Origin: Melanopsichium pennsylvanicum
Taxonomy: Eukaryota > Basidiomycota > Ustilaginomycetes > Ustilaginales
Assembly (NCBI GenBank): GCA_900208305.1
Contig: OAPG01000002.1
Span: 1,736,001-1,800,000, forward strand
Reading direction: 5' to 3'
Length of the DNA: 64,000 nt
Below the pieces are notes generated by a model. The model ran no database searches. It was not told the origin of the DNA and worked only from the letters and a program-made list of their open reading frames with translations. How positions within the stretch are numbered: the stretch's first letter is position 1; each line of letters opens with the position of its first letter. The translations under genes were made by a program, and so were the position numbers. Shown here piece after piece: positions 9,936 through 20,256 of this stretch.

Positions 9936-11685
9936 GTAAGTGTGCCCTGTCGACCAAACTCTGTTCATGAACCAAAAGTAGTTACGTTTCCCTTTCAGTC
10001 CTGCCCACCCACGCCACCTCCTCTCTCTGGATCTCATCTTCCCTTTTTGCTCTATGCTGCTCTAGCGCCTTGCTCGTGATCCAACCTGTGCGCCGCCGTT
10101 GTCCCCTTATCACTCGCTGCTCTCTCTGCCTCCTTCCTGTGTACGCCCATCTCCACTTTGGCCTGTCCTTTCCACTATCCCTCTTGGTCTGCCTGCGTCG
10201 CTGCCGTTACTTTGCGTGTCTGCAACCTGTCTGTGGCTGTCCGCTCGCAGGGCTCGAAACTTCATTTTGGTCTCTCGACTCTGTCGCTGGGTTTTTTGCT
10301 ACCGTATCGCATCGCACTTCTCCCCTCTCCACAAAGGAGCGGTGCTCGACGCTTGCATTCTGCCTCAGTACTACATTACACCAAGCTAAGCTGCCTCTCC
10401 CTCTACAGTCACACACTTCTGAAAAGCATCGACCCACCGAAGCCTTTCATCGTTGTTATCCATAATCGGTAAGTGCGCCCTTCCCTCTGTCTGTCTCGAC
10501 ACTGTGGATCCTCTTTCCCGAGCCTTGTTCGTCGTCTAGTGCTGGTCACTGCTGTCGCCGCCATCCTGTCACACGCTTCCCGTTCATTTTGCTTGTGGTG
10601 CATCGCCTTTGTGAGAGACTCAGTAACAGTACCAACAGCCATGCCCACCCCCCTGCCTCCCGTCGTCAGCTTGACTGACATGTGGCGAAGCTACCTAGCC
10701 ATCTTGCTCTTCGCTTCGGCGGCAGCCCTGCCCTGCGTTGACGCCATAGGGTTTTGACACTTCATCCTCGCATGTTCCATTCACGAGTTGGCGGTGATTG
10801 TTTCACAAAGTCAGTGGCCCTCGTCGATGCAACTCTGCCTGTGCACCTTCCCCCGCACTTCGTCCCTGTCCCTGAGGCCATTCAAAGGTGGCCGTCTATG
10901 TCCGAGACACCCACCGATCAACACCCGGATGGCAGGTGATCCGCATTGACGTCCATTCGCCTTCGTCGCATTCGGATCGGTCAATTTATATGTCTGCCTC
11001 ACGACGCGGAGACGGATGGCTCAGTCGACGTTGGGTTAGTTCACCACCGTGGCTGTCTGGTCTAACAACTTGGTCTCATTTTCGATCAAGCACACCGATC
11101 GCCGACGTCGATTCCGATTCGGCGGAAAATCCCGTCGCGTTTTTAGCTGCTGCACTGATTTTGGGGCCAAGACTGGTCTGTGTTGCCCCATCGACGCGCC
11201 CCATTTCCCATCCCGTCCATCCGCGCTTGCTCACTGCCCCAGTCCTTGTGTGGGTGCACTGTTATCTTTCATCCATCCACCCCTCCTCCACAACCCCGGT
11301 CTTCGCTATCGACGCTTCGGACCGTCAACATCCCTCCTCCTTCATATCTTCATATCGAACCTGGTTTTCTGACTTGGCTCGTGTTCCTTGTCTTACCGTC
11401 GAATCAGTAGCTGTCCCGCGACCTGAATCGCTACCCCGCTCGCGCCGTCGTCGCTCGCCTTCACTTCAGACGCGTGTAAGTGACCTATCCGAGACGCGTT
11501 TGTTGCGCCCATATGACGCGTTCTGCTCATCGGCTGACAGCCCGAACTCCTTCATTCCGCTCTTTCCCATGTGTATCGTACCATCGCTATCCTCTTTCCG
11601 GTTCTCATTCACGATCGTAGTTGCGCATCGAAGTGATACGCGACGCTTCGCGCCGAGTTCAAATTAACTGACGTGCTGTTCTTCC
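9936..11685 (+). promoter_or_regulatory. Long pyrimidine-rich leader of the HMG-box gene, probably spliced
   Basis: This 1.75-kb stretch is strongly C/T-rich on the plus strand and has no protein-like frame. It contains three strong donor-like GTAAGTG sites at about 9936, 10469 and 11476. Together these suggest a long 5' UTR with introns leading into the HMG-box gene. Several short upstream frames exist, for example 10888-11667, which has no ATG at its head. RNA evidence is needed to place the transcription start. Confidence 0.5.
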
Positions 11686-13318
11686 ATGGACTCGCAGCAC
11701 CTCGTATCGCCGCAAGAAGCGGCCGCTCAAGCTCAGGCCCGAAGGATGCAACCATCTGACGCACTTGGCCACCACAGTCATCATCATCAAGGTCACTCAG
11801 GCTCCGACGACGTTTCAGGAGGCCAGTACTTTAACCCAGCAGCCATGGTATGTACTCGCTCCATCACGTCGGAAAACATTTAGGCGTTACGCCGAAATCG
11901 TGCATACACTCGGACTGACCTTTGACTGCATCTGCATTCGTCTATCACAGCACTCACGCAACATTGGCATGGACAACGGTAACGCCCCGTCTCACTACGG
12001 AGGCATGCAGCTTCCCCCGCTCGGCGCCGGCCAGAGCAATGGCAGCCATGGAAGCATGGGCCATCATGCCTACGGTTATGGCGGCCAGTCGCATGCCATG
12101 CCGTCGCAGCTGTCGTACCCTCAGCACTCGCCCAATCCCTCCCACGCCCACATTCCGGGCGGCCAGAACACCGGTCCCATGTCCATGTACGGTTATGGTG
12201 TCCATCACTCTTCCCCGCAGCAGCACTACTCTCACGTCCCCGGACAGGCTGCGCACGGAGGCATGGGTGGCATGGTCGGCGGCGCCGGCTCCAACCCTAT
12301 GATGGGTGCTCCCGGCGGAGGCTCCTCTGGTAGCGACTTCAACCACGGCTTCGGCCAGCAATCGCACTATCATCAGTACTTCCAACCTCAGAACCTCCAG
12401 AGCATCTCTCCCAGCCAGGCTGGCGCGCCTCCCTCGTCCGCCAACGCCGCTGCCGCTCCTGCTGCCAGCAACACTGGCACTCAAGCTGCTGCGAAGGGCT
12501 CGGGGAAGACTGCTAAGGCCCCCAAGGCCCCTAAAGCACCCAAGGCCGAGAAGAAGGCCGCTGCTGCTGCGTCCGCCAAGCCTGCTCCCGAGCCCAAGGC
12601 AAAGGGCAAGAAGGGTGCCAGTGCAGATGCACCCAAGGCCAAAATCAAGGCTCACCCTTACGCTCAGCCCGAGCCTGCCGCCGAGACCAAGCCTGCCAAA
12701 AAGGCAAAGAAGAGCGAGGATGCTCCTAAGCCCTCTGCCCTCAAGTCTCGCTTGAAGCCTCCAAAGCAGGCCCCCTCGGCATGGCAGATTTTCTTTACTG
12801 AGGAGCTCCAGAAGATCAAGGCTCAAAGCCCCGATGAGCGTCTCAACGTTGCTCACGTTGCCAAGGACGCTGGTCAGCGCTACGCCGCGCTTCCCGAGTC
12901 GAAAAAGCAGGAGTTCCACAGGCGCAGCCTAGAAGCTAAAGAGCAATGGGAACGCGAGATGGCCGACTGGAAGTCCAAGCTCACGCCTGAGGACATTCGC
13001 CAGGAGAATCTTTACCGATCGGCTCAAAGGAAGGCCGGCAAGTCGAGAAAAGGCAACCTCAAGGATCCCAACGCTCCAAAGAAGCCTCTTTCGGCTTACT
13101 TCTTGTTCTTACGAGCCATCCGAGCTGACCCCAACATGACGCAAGCCGTCTTCGAGGGAGAGCAGGAGACCACCAAGCAGAGTGTTCTCGCTGCGGCCAA
13201 ATGGCGAAGTCTTAGCGAGACCGAAAAACAGCCCTACCTGGACCGCGCCGAGGCCGACAAGGCTCGCTACGAGCGTCTGCGTCGCGAATACGAAAGCAAC
13301 AACGGTCTCGAGTCCTGA
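11686..13318 (+). CDS. Protein with two HMG boxes
   Basis: Nuclear DNA-binding or chromatin-architectural protein. Exons 11686-11847 and 11951-13318; the intron starts GTATGT and ends TCACAG. Product is 509 aa, starting MDSQHLVSPQEAAAQ. Residues 1-240 are low in complexity, rich in His, Gly, Gln, Ser and Tyr. Residues about 250-320 are Ala/Lys/Pro-rich with repeated KAPKAPKAPK, resembling a linker-histone tail. HMG box A lies near 323-395 (APSAWQIFFTEELQ...DAGQRYAALPESKKQEF). Box B lies near 425-500 (DPNAPKKPLSAYFLFLRAIR...AAKWRSLSETEKQPYLDRA). The second box is closer to the sequence-neutral HMGB/NHP6 type. No mating-type MATA_HMG signature is seen. The in-frame extension upstream of exon 2 is replaced by this spliced start because 11686 gives a clean ATG and junction. 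Confidence 0.88.
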
Positions 13319-14777
13319 TGTGGTTTCTTCGCGCACTCTTTTGGATCAAGCCGCGGTCTTGAACTGTTGAACCTGGTTCTCGTTGCTATCTATACCACGT
13401 CTATTCGTTTTTTGTAATGTTGTAGTTGTTGCCTCGCTCATCTATCGCCCGCCTAGCCTTCAGGCCGGTGTATCGGTCATGTTGCGCCCTTGTTCCGGAC
13501 CTTTATCTCAACTCATGTCGACTTGCTGCATCTTGCAGATGCTCGTGAGTAGCTGCATTGCAGTCAATTGACTCGTCCATGTATTTTTCCGTCGTCCTAG
13601 CTTTCAAGCGTCTGTCTGGATCTCAACGCGAAAGCGTGTGTACGAGTACGATTCCATCTTGCGTTCGTTTGTGTGCCCTTCGAACCCTCGACGATTTCAA
13701 CCCACGATTTTGCCACAGAACATGTCATGCCGATTGACTTTGAGTTGAAAAGCGAATTCAGCATGGAGACAGGATATGCTTGTTACATTGTGGAGAGAGC
13801 ACTCGATTCGGCGCTGATTAATTTCGTGATCGGTATCGCATCATAGGTGAAATAAATGAGATAACGTACTCTCATTGGTAATTGGCATCGCTGTCTGCCC
13901 TGCCTCGCTGTCGCGGTCTCATCTGGGCCCATCCTTAATGCACTAACTCAAGTTCGAGGCTGCACTAGGTCAAGTTAGAGCTTGCTGTGAGACATGAGCG
14001 TCTTTCTTTATCTGTTGACCCTTCCAGCGATCCACCAACGTCTGCCAAGGCACTGCATGAGCTTGTGCTGCAGCAGAGACACTCTCATGCTGACCTGCTT
14101 CCCATTTGGCTAGAGCACATCGTACTGTCTTGCTGTGCAGCGGCAGCAATTGCTTGCAAGCGCTGAGAGCGCTTGAAGGCAGAGCTGTGAGGCATGCTTG
14201 CAAATGGCACACAGGAGACAAGAAAACACGGAATTGAATTGCAAGAGAAGATACCACTACCACCATACTAGGTGTTGCTGAGCTCAACCATATGTTATGC
14301 CGAGGGCCCAGCAACCCAGAGCTGATGTGCCGCGATCGGCTACCGGGCCCGATGAGCCCTCGCCAGCGCTGGGCCAATTGCGCTGCGGCGCATCCCACCG
14401 TGTCCAGTGGAAGCGGCACGCTGCATTGCTACCATTCTTGTCTTAGTTTGTTGATTATATTCTTATCTTATCCACGCCGATAGGAAGAAATCTCAGACCA
14501 TTTGCACAAACAACCCCACCGAGCCCGCTGACGACGAACCTAATCACCAACCCAGTTACCTGCCTGTGGCCATCGCTCCTTTCACATCGACTCACACCGG
14601 ATCCGAATGGTATCTAGACCCCACAGGCTCAACACCATATTCAAAATGATGGTCACATGGAGTGTCGGATGTGATCATGCAAGGTACTCACACCAGCGAT
14701 GGACATTTCAGTAAGTTAAAAATTTCACCAGTTCTACAGAATCACGCAATCTCCAGAAATTACGATAGATATCAAAG
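13319..14777. other. Convergent intergenic region with a transposase relic
   Basis: About 1.46 kb between the 3' ends of the HMG-box and PP2C genes. Apart from the transposase relic at 13970-14419, no gene is visible. Confidence 0.55.
13970..14419 (-). pseudogene. Relic of a pogo/Fot-type transposase (helix-turn-helix end only)
   Basis: On the minus strand, residues about 95-147 of this frame read RCALAKWEAGQHESVSAAAQ, then AHAVPWQTLVDRW, then KKDAHVSQQAL. This is the Psq-type helix-turn-helix with the typical follow-on segment found at the N-terminus of fungal pogo/Fot-like transposases. The frame then meets a TAA at 13970, and no CENP-B-like second domain or DDE catalytic core follows. No matching terminal inverted repeats were found by eye. 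The preceding 90 residues show no family signal and are probably not coding. I read it as a decayed fragment; a domesticated HTH protein is the alternative. Confidence 0.6.
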
Positions 14778-16262
14778 TTACTGCGTAAAGCGAACCACCA
14801 TGATCGACGTGTTGTCTGTGCTAAATTCGTTTAGAGCATGTTTTAATAGTTCCTGCGAAGCAAATTGTGGATCCTGGACGTTCTTGATAAGGTCGACGGC
14901 TTCTTGATCTTCGATTACGTCCCAAAGCTGCCTCGACGCGAAACAAAAAGATGAGAATCAGGTCAGTATGCAAAAAATTGCAGAGGACCACTGATCAGGG
15001 TAGACTTACACCGTCGCAGGCAATGATGAGGAAGCTGTCTTCGCTACGAAGGTCGGTCTCTGTTGTGTATGGAGCTCCGACGACAAACTCCTTCATGGCA
15101 AAATCTCCGAGGGATCGCGTGACTGCGAGTACACCATTGACACGATGGTTCATAACAAATCCTCCTGCATCGGTGATACGTTTCGCCTCCTGCGCATCGG
15201 AGCCCTTGTGGTCATAAGTGAGCCGGACAGCCTTGCCGCCACGGCTGATAAACGCACAGCAATGGATGTTTTGTTTGTTAGCAGATGCCCCTTTGCACGA
15301 ACCCTAGACTTTCGACCAAAGCGCTTGGACTCACCAGAGCACGGCTCGTGCGTCTCCGACATTGGCTGTGTACAGGACTCGCCTCCTAGACGGAGAATTT
15401 TTGCTATTGCTTTCTGAAGAATCGAAGCGTTTCGAGATCTTACCCCACAGCCCGTCCCCAGACGCGCGTTCGTGGGACTGAGGCTGCTCTCCCGATGCCG
15501 GTTCTTTGTCTATCTTTGCTGATCCGTTCTCACCCTGATCACTTGGTTTCAATGGGCGGCTCGAGTCATCTTCGAGTCGCAGAAAGGCGACAGCAGCTGT
15601 GCAACCGCTAGACAACCCTCTTTCGTTTGCGAGGCTCGCAAGTTCCTTGTCCACGGCATGGAAGGTGGCGTTGAGAAGGTCCGGCACTGGCTTATTCTCG
15701 TTATTTTCAAGCGTCTTGAGAAGATACTGTTCAGGTCGATCCATAAAAGGGCAATATCAGGTCAGACTGCGCGTGACGGCGCTTGACATGGTCGTAATTG
15801 CGTGAGAGAGACTAGCGCGTCCTTACCTGATGGAAATGCAGACCGCACCATTCTGCGGCGTCTTTTCCGGCATGACCATCAAAGATACCAAAGAAGCCCT
15901 GCCCAGGCACATCGCCGAAGTCATAGACGAAGGCATGTGCATCCTCCATGGCTCTCCGCCATCGCTTATTTGAGTCCTCCGAGATGCCGACGCGGAAGGA
16001 GGGACCCGTGACATTACTATACTTTGAGCTTTTTCCAATCGAATCGCCTGCGCTAGATTGAGACACATTTGGGTGCTGGTTCAAGGTCTGCGGGAGTTTG
16101 AAAACGTCGCCCGGTGGAGATAGACGATTGTCAATGAAATCAAGTGCATTTTCGGACTTGCTGTACTAGGCGATATGTACTTACTCCGTGTGTGAAAATA
16201 CTGTCCGCTACGGTGACGGGCGCCGACTCGGCATCTCCTGATCTGATCTCACGAGCAGCCAT
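14778..16262 (-). CDS. PTC1: PP2C-type Ser/Thr phosphatase, Ptc1-like
   Basis: Metal-dependent phosphatase; yeast Ptc1 inactivates MAP kinases of the osmotic and cell-wall pathways. Five exons on the minus strand: 16262-16185, 16087-15827, 15726-15335, 15244-15010 and 14927-14778. All introns have GT-AG ends, and the joined product is 371 aa. Metal-binding motifs are intact: [62 protein letters not shown] and [10 protein letters not shown]. The order and spacing follow yeast Ptc1 closely. An insert of about 50 residues, rich in Ser, Glu and Lys, sits before [14 protein letters not shown]. The start is uncertain: in-frame ATGs also occur at 16529 and 16571 and would add about 90-103 Ser/Thr-rich residues. 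I chose 16262 (MAAREIRSG) as the conservative start. Confidence 0.9.
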
Positions 16263-18480
16263 CGCTGTAGTCGATATGGTTGGCGGAGACGAGATGGCTG
16301 TTTCCTTCCACGTCGTATCGGTCAGGAAAAGAGTTGGCGACGGCTTGCTCGCTAACGAATGAGGCGTGGGATGGGATGTCGAAATCAGTGCTGGTGAGTC
16401 TTGCGAATACGTGGAAGCTGTGAAGGAAAACGAGACGGATTGTACGAGACGAATGTCAGCCCCGGTCGGTTGGCGTTGGTAGTCGATCTCCAGGGCTGCA
16501 ATAGCGAGCGAGCTGACTGTTATTTTCATTAAATTAACTCTGCGGAGGCGACAGCAGCATATGACGTGCATGGTTCCCGCGTGACCGCGCCAGTGCACCT
16601 TTGCGCTTCCGCCTTCTTAGCACACTGAACTATCCGCGAGGCGGACGGACGTCTTCACGCCTCCGCCTCAACTAACACGTGGAGGCGACCCACTGAACTT
16701 CACAGTACGACGCCATGCGAACCTACATCACATAGCAGACCGACGCAGTGGCTTTGGTATCTTCTGACAATCATCTCCGGCTCATTGCCAACTCTTGCAT
16801 TCCGGGTCGGACTCCGGAATCCACGGTTCAGCCTTCTCCTCCGTCTTTTACGTTTCTCTTAATCAATGCCAGCCCTCTCGATCTCACCTTCCTCATACCG
16901 ATTGAGACCTCCAAACCACCGACCCGTTTTGCCTAGCATTCACAGAATCACGCAGGCCGGCTGCTCAAGGTGGCTCTGCTGAGAATTCACCCCGGTGGCT
17001 GCAGGGTTTGGCTACTTTTTTCCCTCTCTGCGAGAAGCCAGCCGAAGCGCCCCCTTTTCGTGCTACCATGTTTCATCTTGCACGCAGTCATATCGTAACA
17101 AGGCAGAAAGTCGTCCGCCGAGCAAGGCGAAACACGGCTACAAACAGCGTGATGTTGCTGCGGTTCTTCCTCGCGCCGTTCCTTGGGTGACTGCTCGGAT
17201 GGCTTTATCTATTCTTGCACTTTGGCCAGCCTGAATTTAGTAACACCAGAAAAACTTGAGTTGCGGAGCTGCCTACATCGTCACTCTGGGATCAGGCAGA
17301 TCGAATAGGGCAGAGCAATAAGTCTGGATCATCCCATTGAACTATTAGACAAAAGCTCCTGCTGTAAGGTGCTCTCATGTGTGGGCCTTGTTCCCCATAA
17401 TTTCCTTCTGTAGGCCAAGAGACAAATCACATCTTCTTATTTCTTCCTGGTTTCCCCTCCTCGTTCGTCAAGGAACCATCCAACCGCCAGAACTGCTATT
17501 GAGCATCTCATCGGCTGTGTTTGACAGGCGAATTGTGGTCTTATTGGGATAATATCGCCAATGAACTTAGGCAGCCAACTCAAGCAGCCATCAGGCAACA
17601 ACTTGGGACCTCCTTCTCGTCCCAGACATTCACATCTGCTGCAATGCGACATGTGACCAGTGGGCCAAGGCCCTCTTTGGTATCAGTAAGGTGAAGAGGT
17701 GATATGTAGACTCTTGTCTGCTGGGAAATCCCCTTTGAAAAGATAACAGTAAAATACTCAAGACTGGGCTGTTCAGTATCCACGCTCCTGAATCAAGGGT
17801 TGCCTGTGGATGGCTTCGGCTGACCTCCCAGATCCGATCGGTTTCCTCATTTGAATTATGTGTGCGATTTGAACTTTGGACTGTACTCCTTCTACTGATG
17901 ATCAAGTGGGACAGTACAAGGAAAAGCAAATGTACAAAACGTCACCACGAAGAGCGAGACCGATCGCTCAAGTGCCATCTGAACACATCGACCCTCGCCA
18001 TTCGATAGGCTATACCGGTCTCATTACTTTAAGCGAATTCGGTGTCTTCTCGAATTTCTTCCAGCCGCCGTTCGTACCCGGCCATACAGGTATCGTAATC
18101 ATTACCGTAATATAGTTCGTAGCACCCTCTACCGTTCGTCGGCGGATGAGCAGGATCGTAATCCCTTATCCCATGTAATCGCGATGATTGTGCTTTCTTA
18201 ACGACTCGGAATTGAGGGCGAGTCATCCAACCGTCCCAATTGCATTGGTCCTTGTTTGTCAATGTACAATGATCTGGCACGTTACGGAGAGATCTTGGCA
18301 GGCGTGACGATGAAATGTGGATTAGGAAACAGGATCCGCACGTTGTAGACTGTGGCTACCATCACGATCTGTCGTACGATGTGGTTCGGTTATTTGGTTC
18401 CAAGAAAAGACAGTAAGGTACGAGAAAGGAATAAGAAAGTTTGATTTGGATTGCTTAGAAATTATTTGCCAAATTGTGAC
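16263..18480. other. Gene-poor region upstream of PTC1
   Basis: Next to PTC1 (16539-16690) there are several GGAGGCG/GCCTCCGCC words that may be promoter elements. Between 17.4 and 18.3 kb the minus strand holds two short open segments, 17580-17783 and 18029-18280, with protein-like composition but no ATG and no recognisable family. They may be exons or remnants of a small gene. I cannot support a gene model here. Confidence 0.4.
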
Positions 18481-18481
18481 A

Positions 18482-20010
18482 AGCCACCCATTGAGGGTGG
18501 CTCCGGAGGCAGTTCATGTATGGCTTGCTCGAGCACCACCCCGTTTATGCATTTGGAAGGTTTTGTAGTGAAAGGCTGCGAATTTATGGCCGCCTCTTCA
18601 GACAAACAAAGATCATACGGTCGAGAATTAAGAAGTCACCTAGACTGTTGCATTTCCAATCGTACAAAGCATCGACATGGCTGGGTGTGTCTTCTTCGGC
18701 GGGCAGCAATTCCTTGAGCCGCTTAGTGTGGTCGCTCTTGTAACCCAAAAAGATCTGAAGCTGACTTTTAGCGACTCAAAAGTTTACTTTTGAGTCATCG
18801 CCGGAGGGATGCTGCCAGGGTGGCTCAAAGCGGTTTCATGATGAGGTTTGTTCAGGCCAGATTAGCAACGTTAGTTGCTTGAGAGGCTACTCAAACCTCT
18901 TGCGCTTTTGGTCTTTGGATTACCAAGGCAATGTCTCGTGTTTTCTCCGCATAATGATACAACAATTAATGTATGTCACCAAATAAAGATTGAAGGGGTT
19001 GTCCGCGAAGCCACCCGAGATTTCGTATCTAAAAGAGGATAGGTTGTCCGCGAAGCCACCCGAAATTTCGTATCTAAAAGAGGATAGGTTGTCCGCAAAG
19101 CCGTCCCCTGACCAGTATAAGTGGCTGCTAGCTGACTCAAAAGAAGAGTGTATACAATTTAGAATTGCTCACCAGCCCGAAATTTATTTCAGCATGTAAA
19201 GAAATCATTATCAAAGAGCCACCTTGAAAGTGCCGCGTGAGCCACCCACCCGGGTGTGGCTGCTGGCACTTAGATTTTGCTTCTCGGGTGGCTGCTCGGG
19301 TGGCTGCTTTGATCCGAATTTCCCTTTTTTTTCTGATTATGGTCGTAATAAGCATATTCGAGTCTTAACAACATCGCTGCGCAAAAATTGCACTTTAAAC
19401 CCGGAGCTTTGCAGTCTGATAAAAAATGAGCCCACCCCTGGTCCCTTCTCATTATCTGATACAATGGCTGCATGTGTGGTTGCGTGAGCTCAGCGCTCCG
19501 GAGAGCTTCTCCGGTGGCTTCTCAAACCTACCGGCCATGTGTTTACAGTACTGCTAATTTGTTTCATAATTATCGCCTCATGGCTGCTCGGCTGGCTCCA
19601 GGTATGGCTGCTCGGATGACATCATGCTTCCTAGGGCAGGCCTAGCTTTTTTCAACTGAAGCCACTACGCGCCTCAACAATAACGGCAGCTAAGCGGCAA
19701 CCTGAGATGAATGGGGTTGAGCTTTATGGAAGGCTTTTAGGGGTACGAATATGGCAAAACTAAGACTCCAAGTAGACACGAGGCAATCACAATTTGTCGC
19801 TGTCGTCATCGAGCTCAGTGCAGTACGCAAGAGATCGCAGTTGATCAAGCCACCTGTTTTTCTTAGTGTCCACGTATTTGGGGAAAAAGTAGGAGATTTC
19901 GGGCTTTAAAGCCAGACTTATTGTGACAGTAGATGAACATGAAGGGACGGACGACCTTACGGGAAGCTATCTAGGGGTTACCTCGGGTGGCAGCTGGAGC
20001 GAAGCCACCC
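18482..20010. repeat. Island of GGGTGGCT / AGCCACCC words
   Basis: Exact or one-mismatch copies of the 8-mer in both orientations occur at about 18482, 18495, 18818, 19009, 19054, 19217, 19240, 19286, 19298, 19512, 19848, 19985 and 20003. Some form perfect inverted repeats, such as AGCCACCC and GGGTGGCT with a 5-nt loop at 18482-18502. The stretch AGCCACCCACCCGGGTGTGG at about 19240 can fold back on itself. Others are direct repeats (GGGTGGCTGCTCGGGTGGCT at about 19286-19305). The surrounding DNA is AT-richer than the flanking genes. No known transposon signature was recognised. Confidence 0.65.
18997..19105 (+). repeat. 45-bp tandem repeat, two full copies and one partial
   Basis: Copies begin at 18997, 19042 and 19087. 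Each starts GGTTGTCCGCGAAGCCACCC and ends CTAAAAGAGGATA; copies 1 and 2 differ by one base, and copy 3 breaks off after about 17 bases. The unit is a multiple of three, so an open frame of 18990-19199 repeats a 15-residue peptide. That frame starts with TTG and has no other support as a gene. The unit contains the AGCCACCC word of the surrounding island. Confidence 0.85.
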
Positions 20011-20256
20011 CAGAAACCATCCTCGATCGGGCACCGGAGATCGCCTCAAGGAAGGCACTGCCTTTACGGTTCGAGGCACGCAGACACAGCAGGGTGGGAC
20101 GAAGGAGAAGAAAGAATTCATACGATTGTCCATTACGAGCAGACTAAAGTATCAAAGGAGTGTGATGATCGAGCAATCGTTGTGCGCTTAACCGGTCTGG
20201 CACACAGGAAATTCAACACATGTAGGAGAAACTGAACGCTCCGCCACAAGGCTAAA

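Noticed and set aside
10888..11667. 259-aa open frame upstream of the HMG gene
   Set aside because: It begins with GTG, has no domain or motif, and its composition only reflects C/T-rich leader DNA. Treated as part of a long 5' leader.
11954..12919. 321-aa minus-strand frame opposite the HMG gene
   Set aside because: A shadow of the Ala/Lys/Pro-rich coding strand. The plus-strand frame has recognisable HMG boxes.
18990..19199. 69-aa frame with a 15-residue repeat
   Set aside because: It starts with TTG and is explained by the 45-bp tandem repeat; not supported as a gene.
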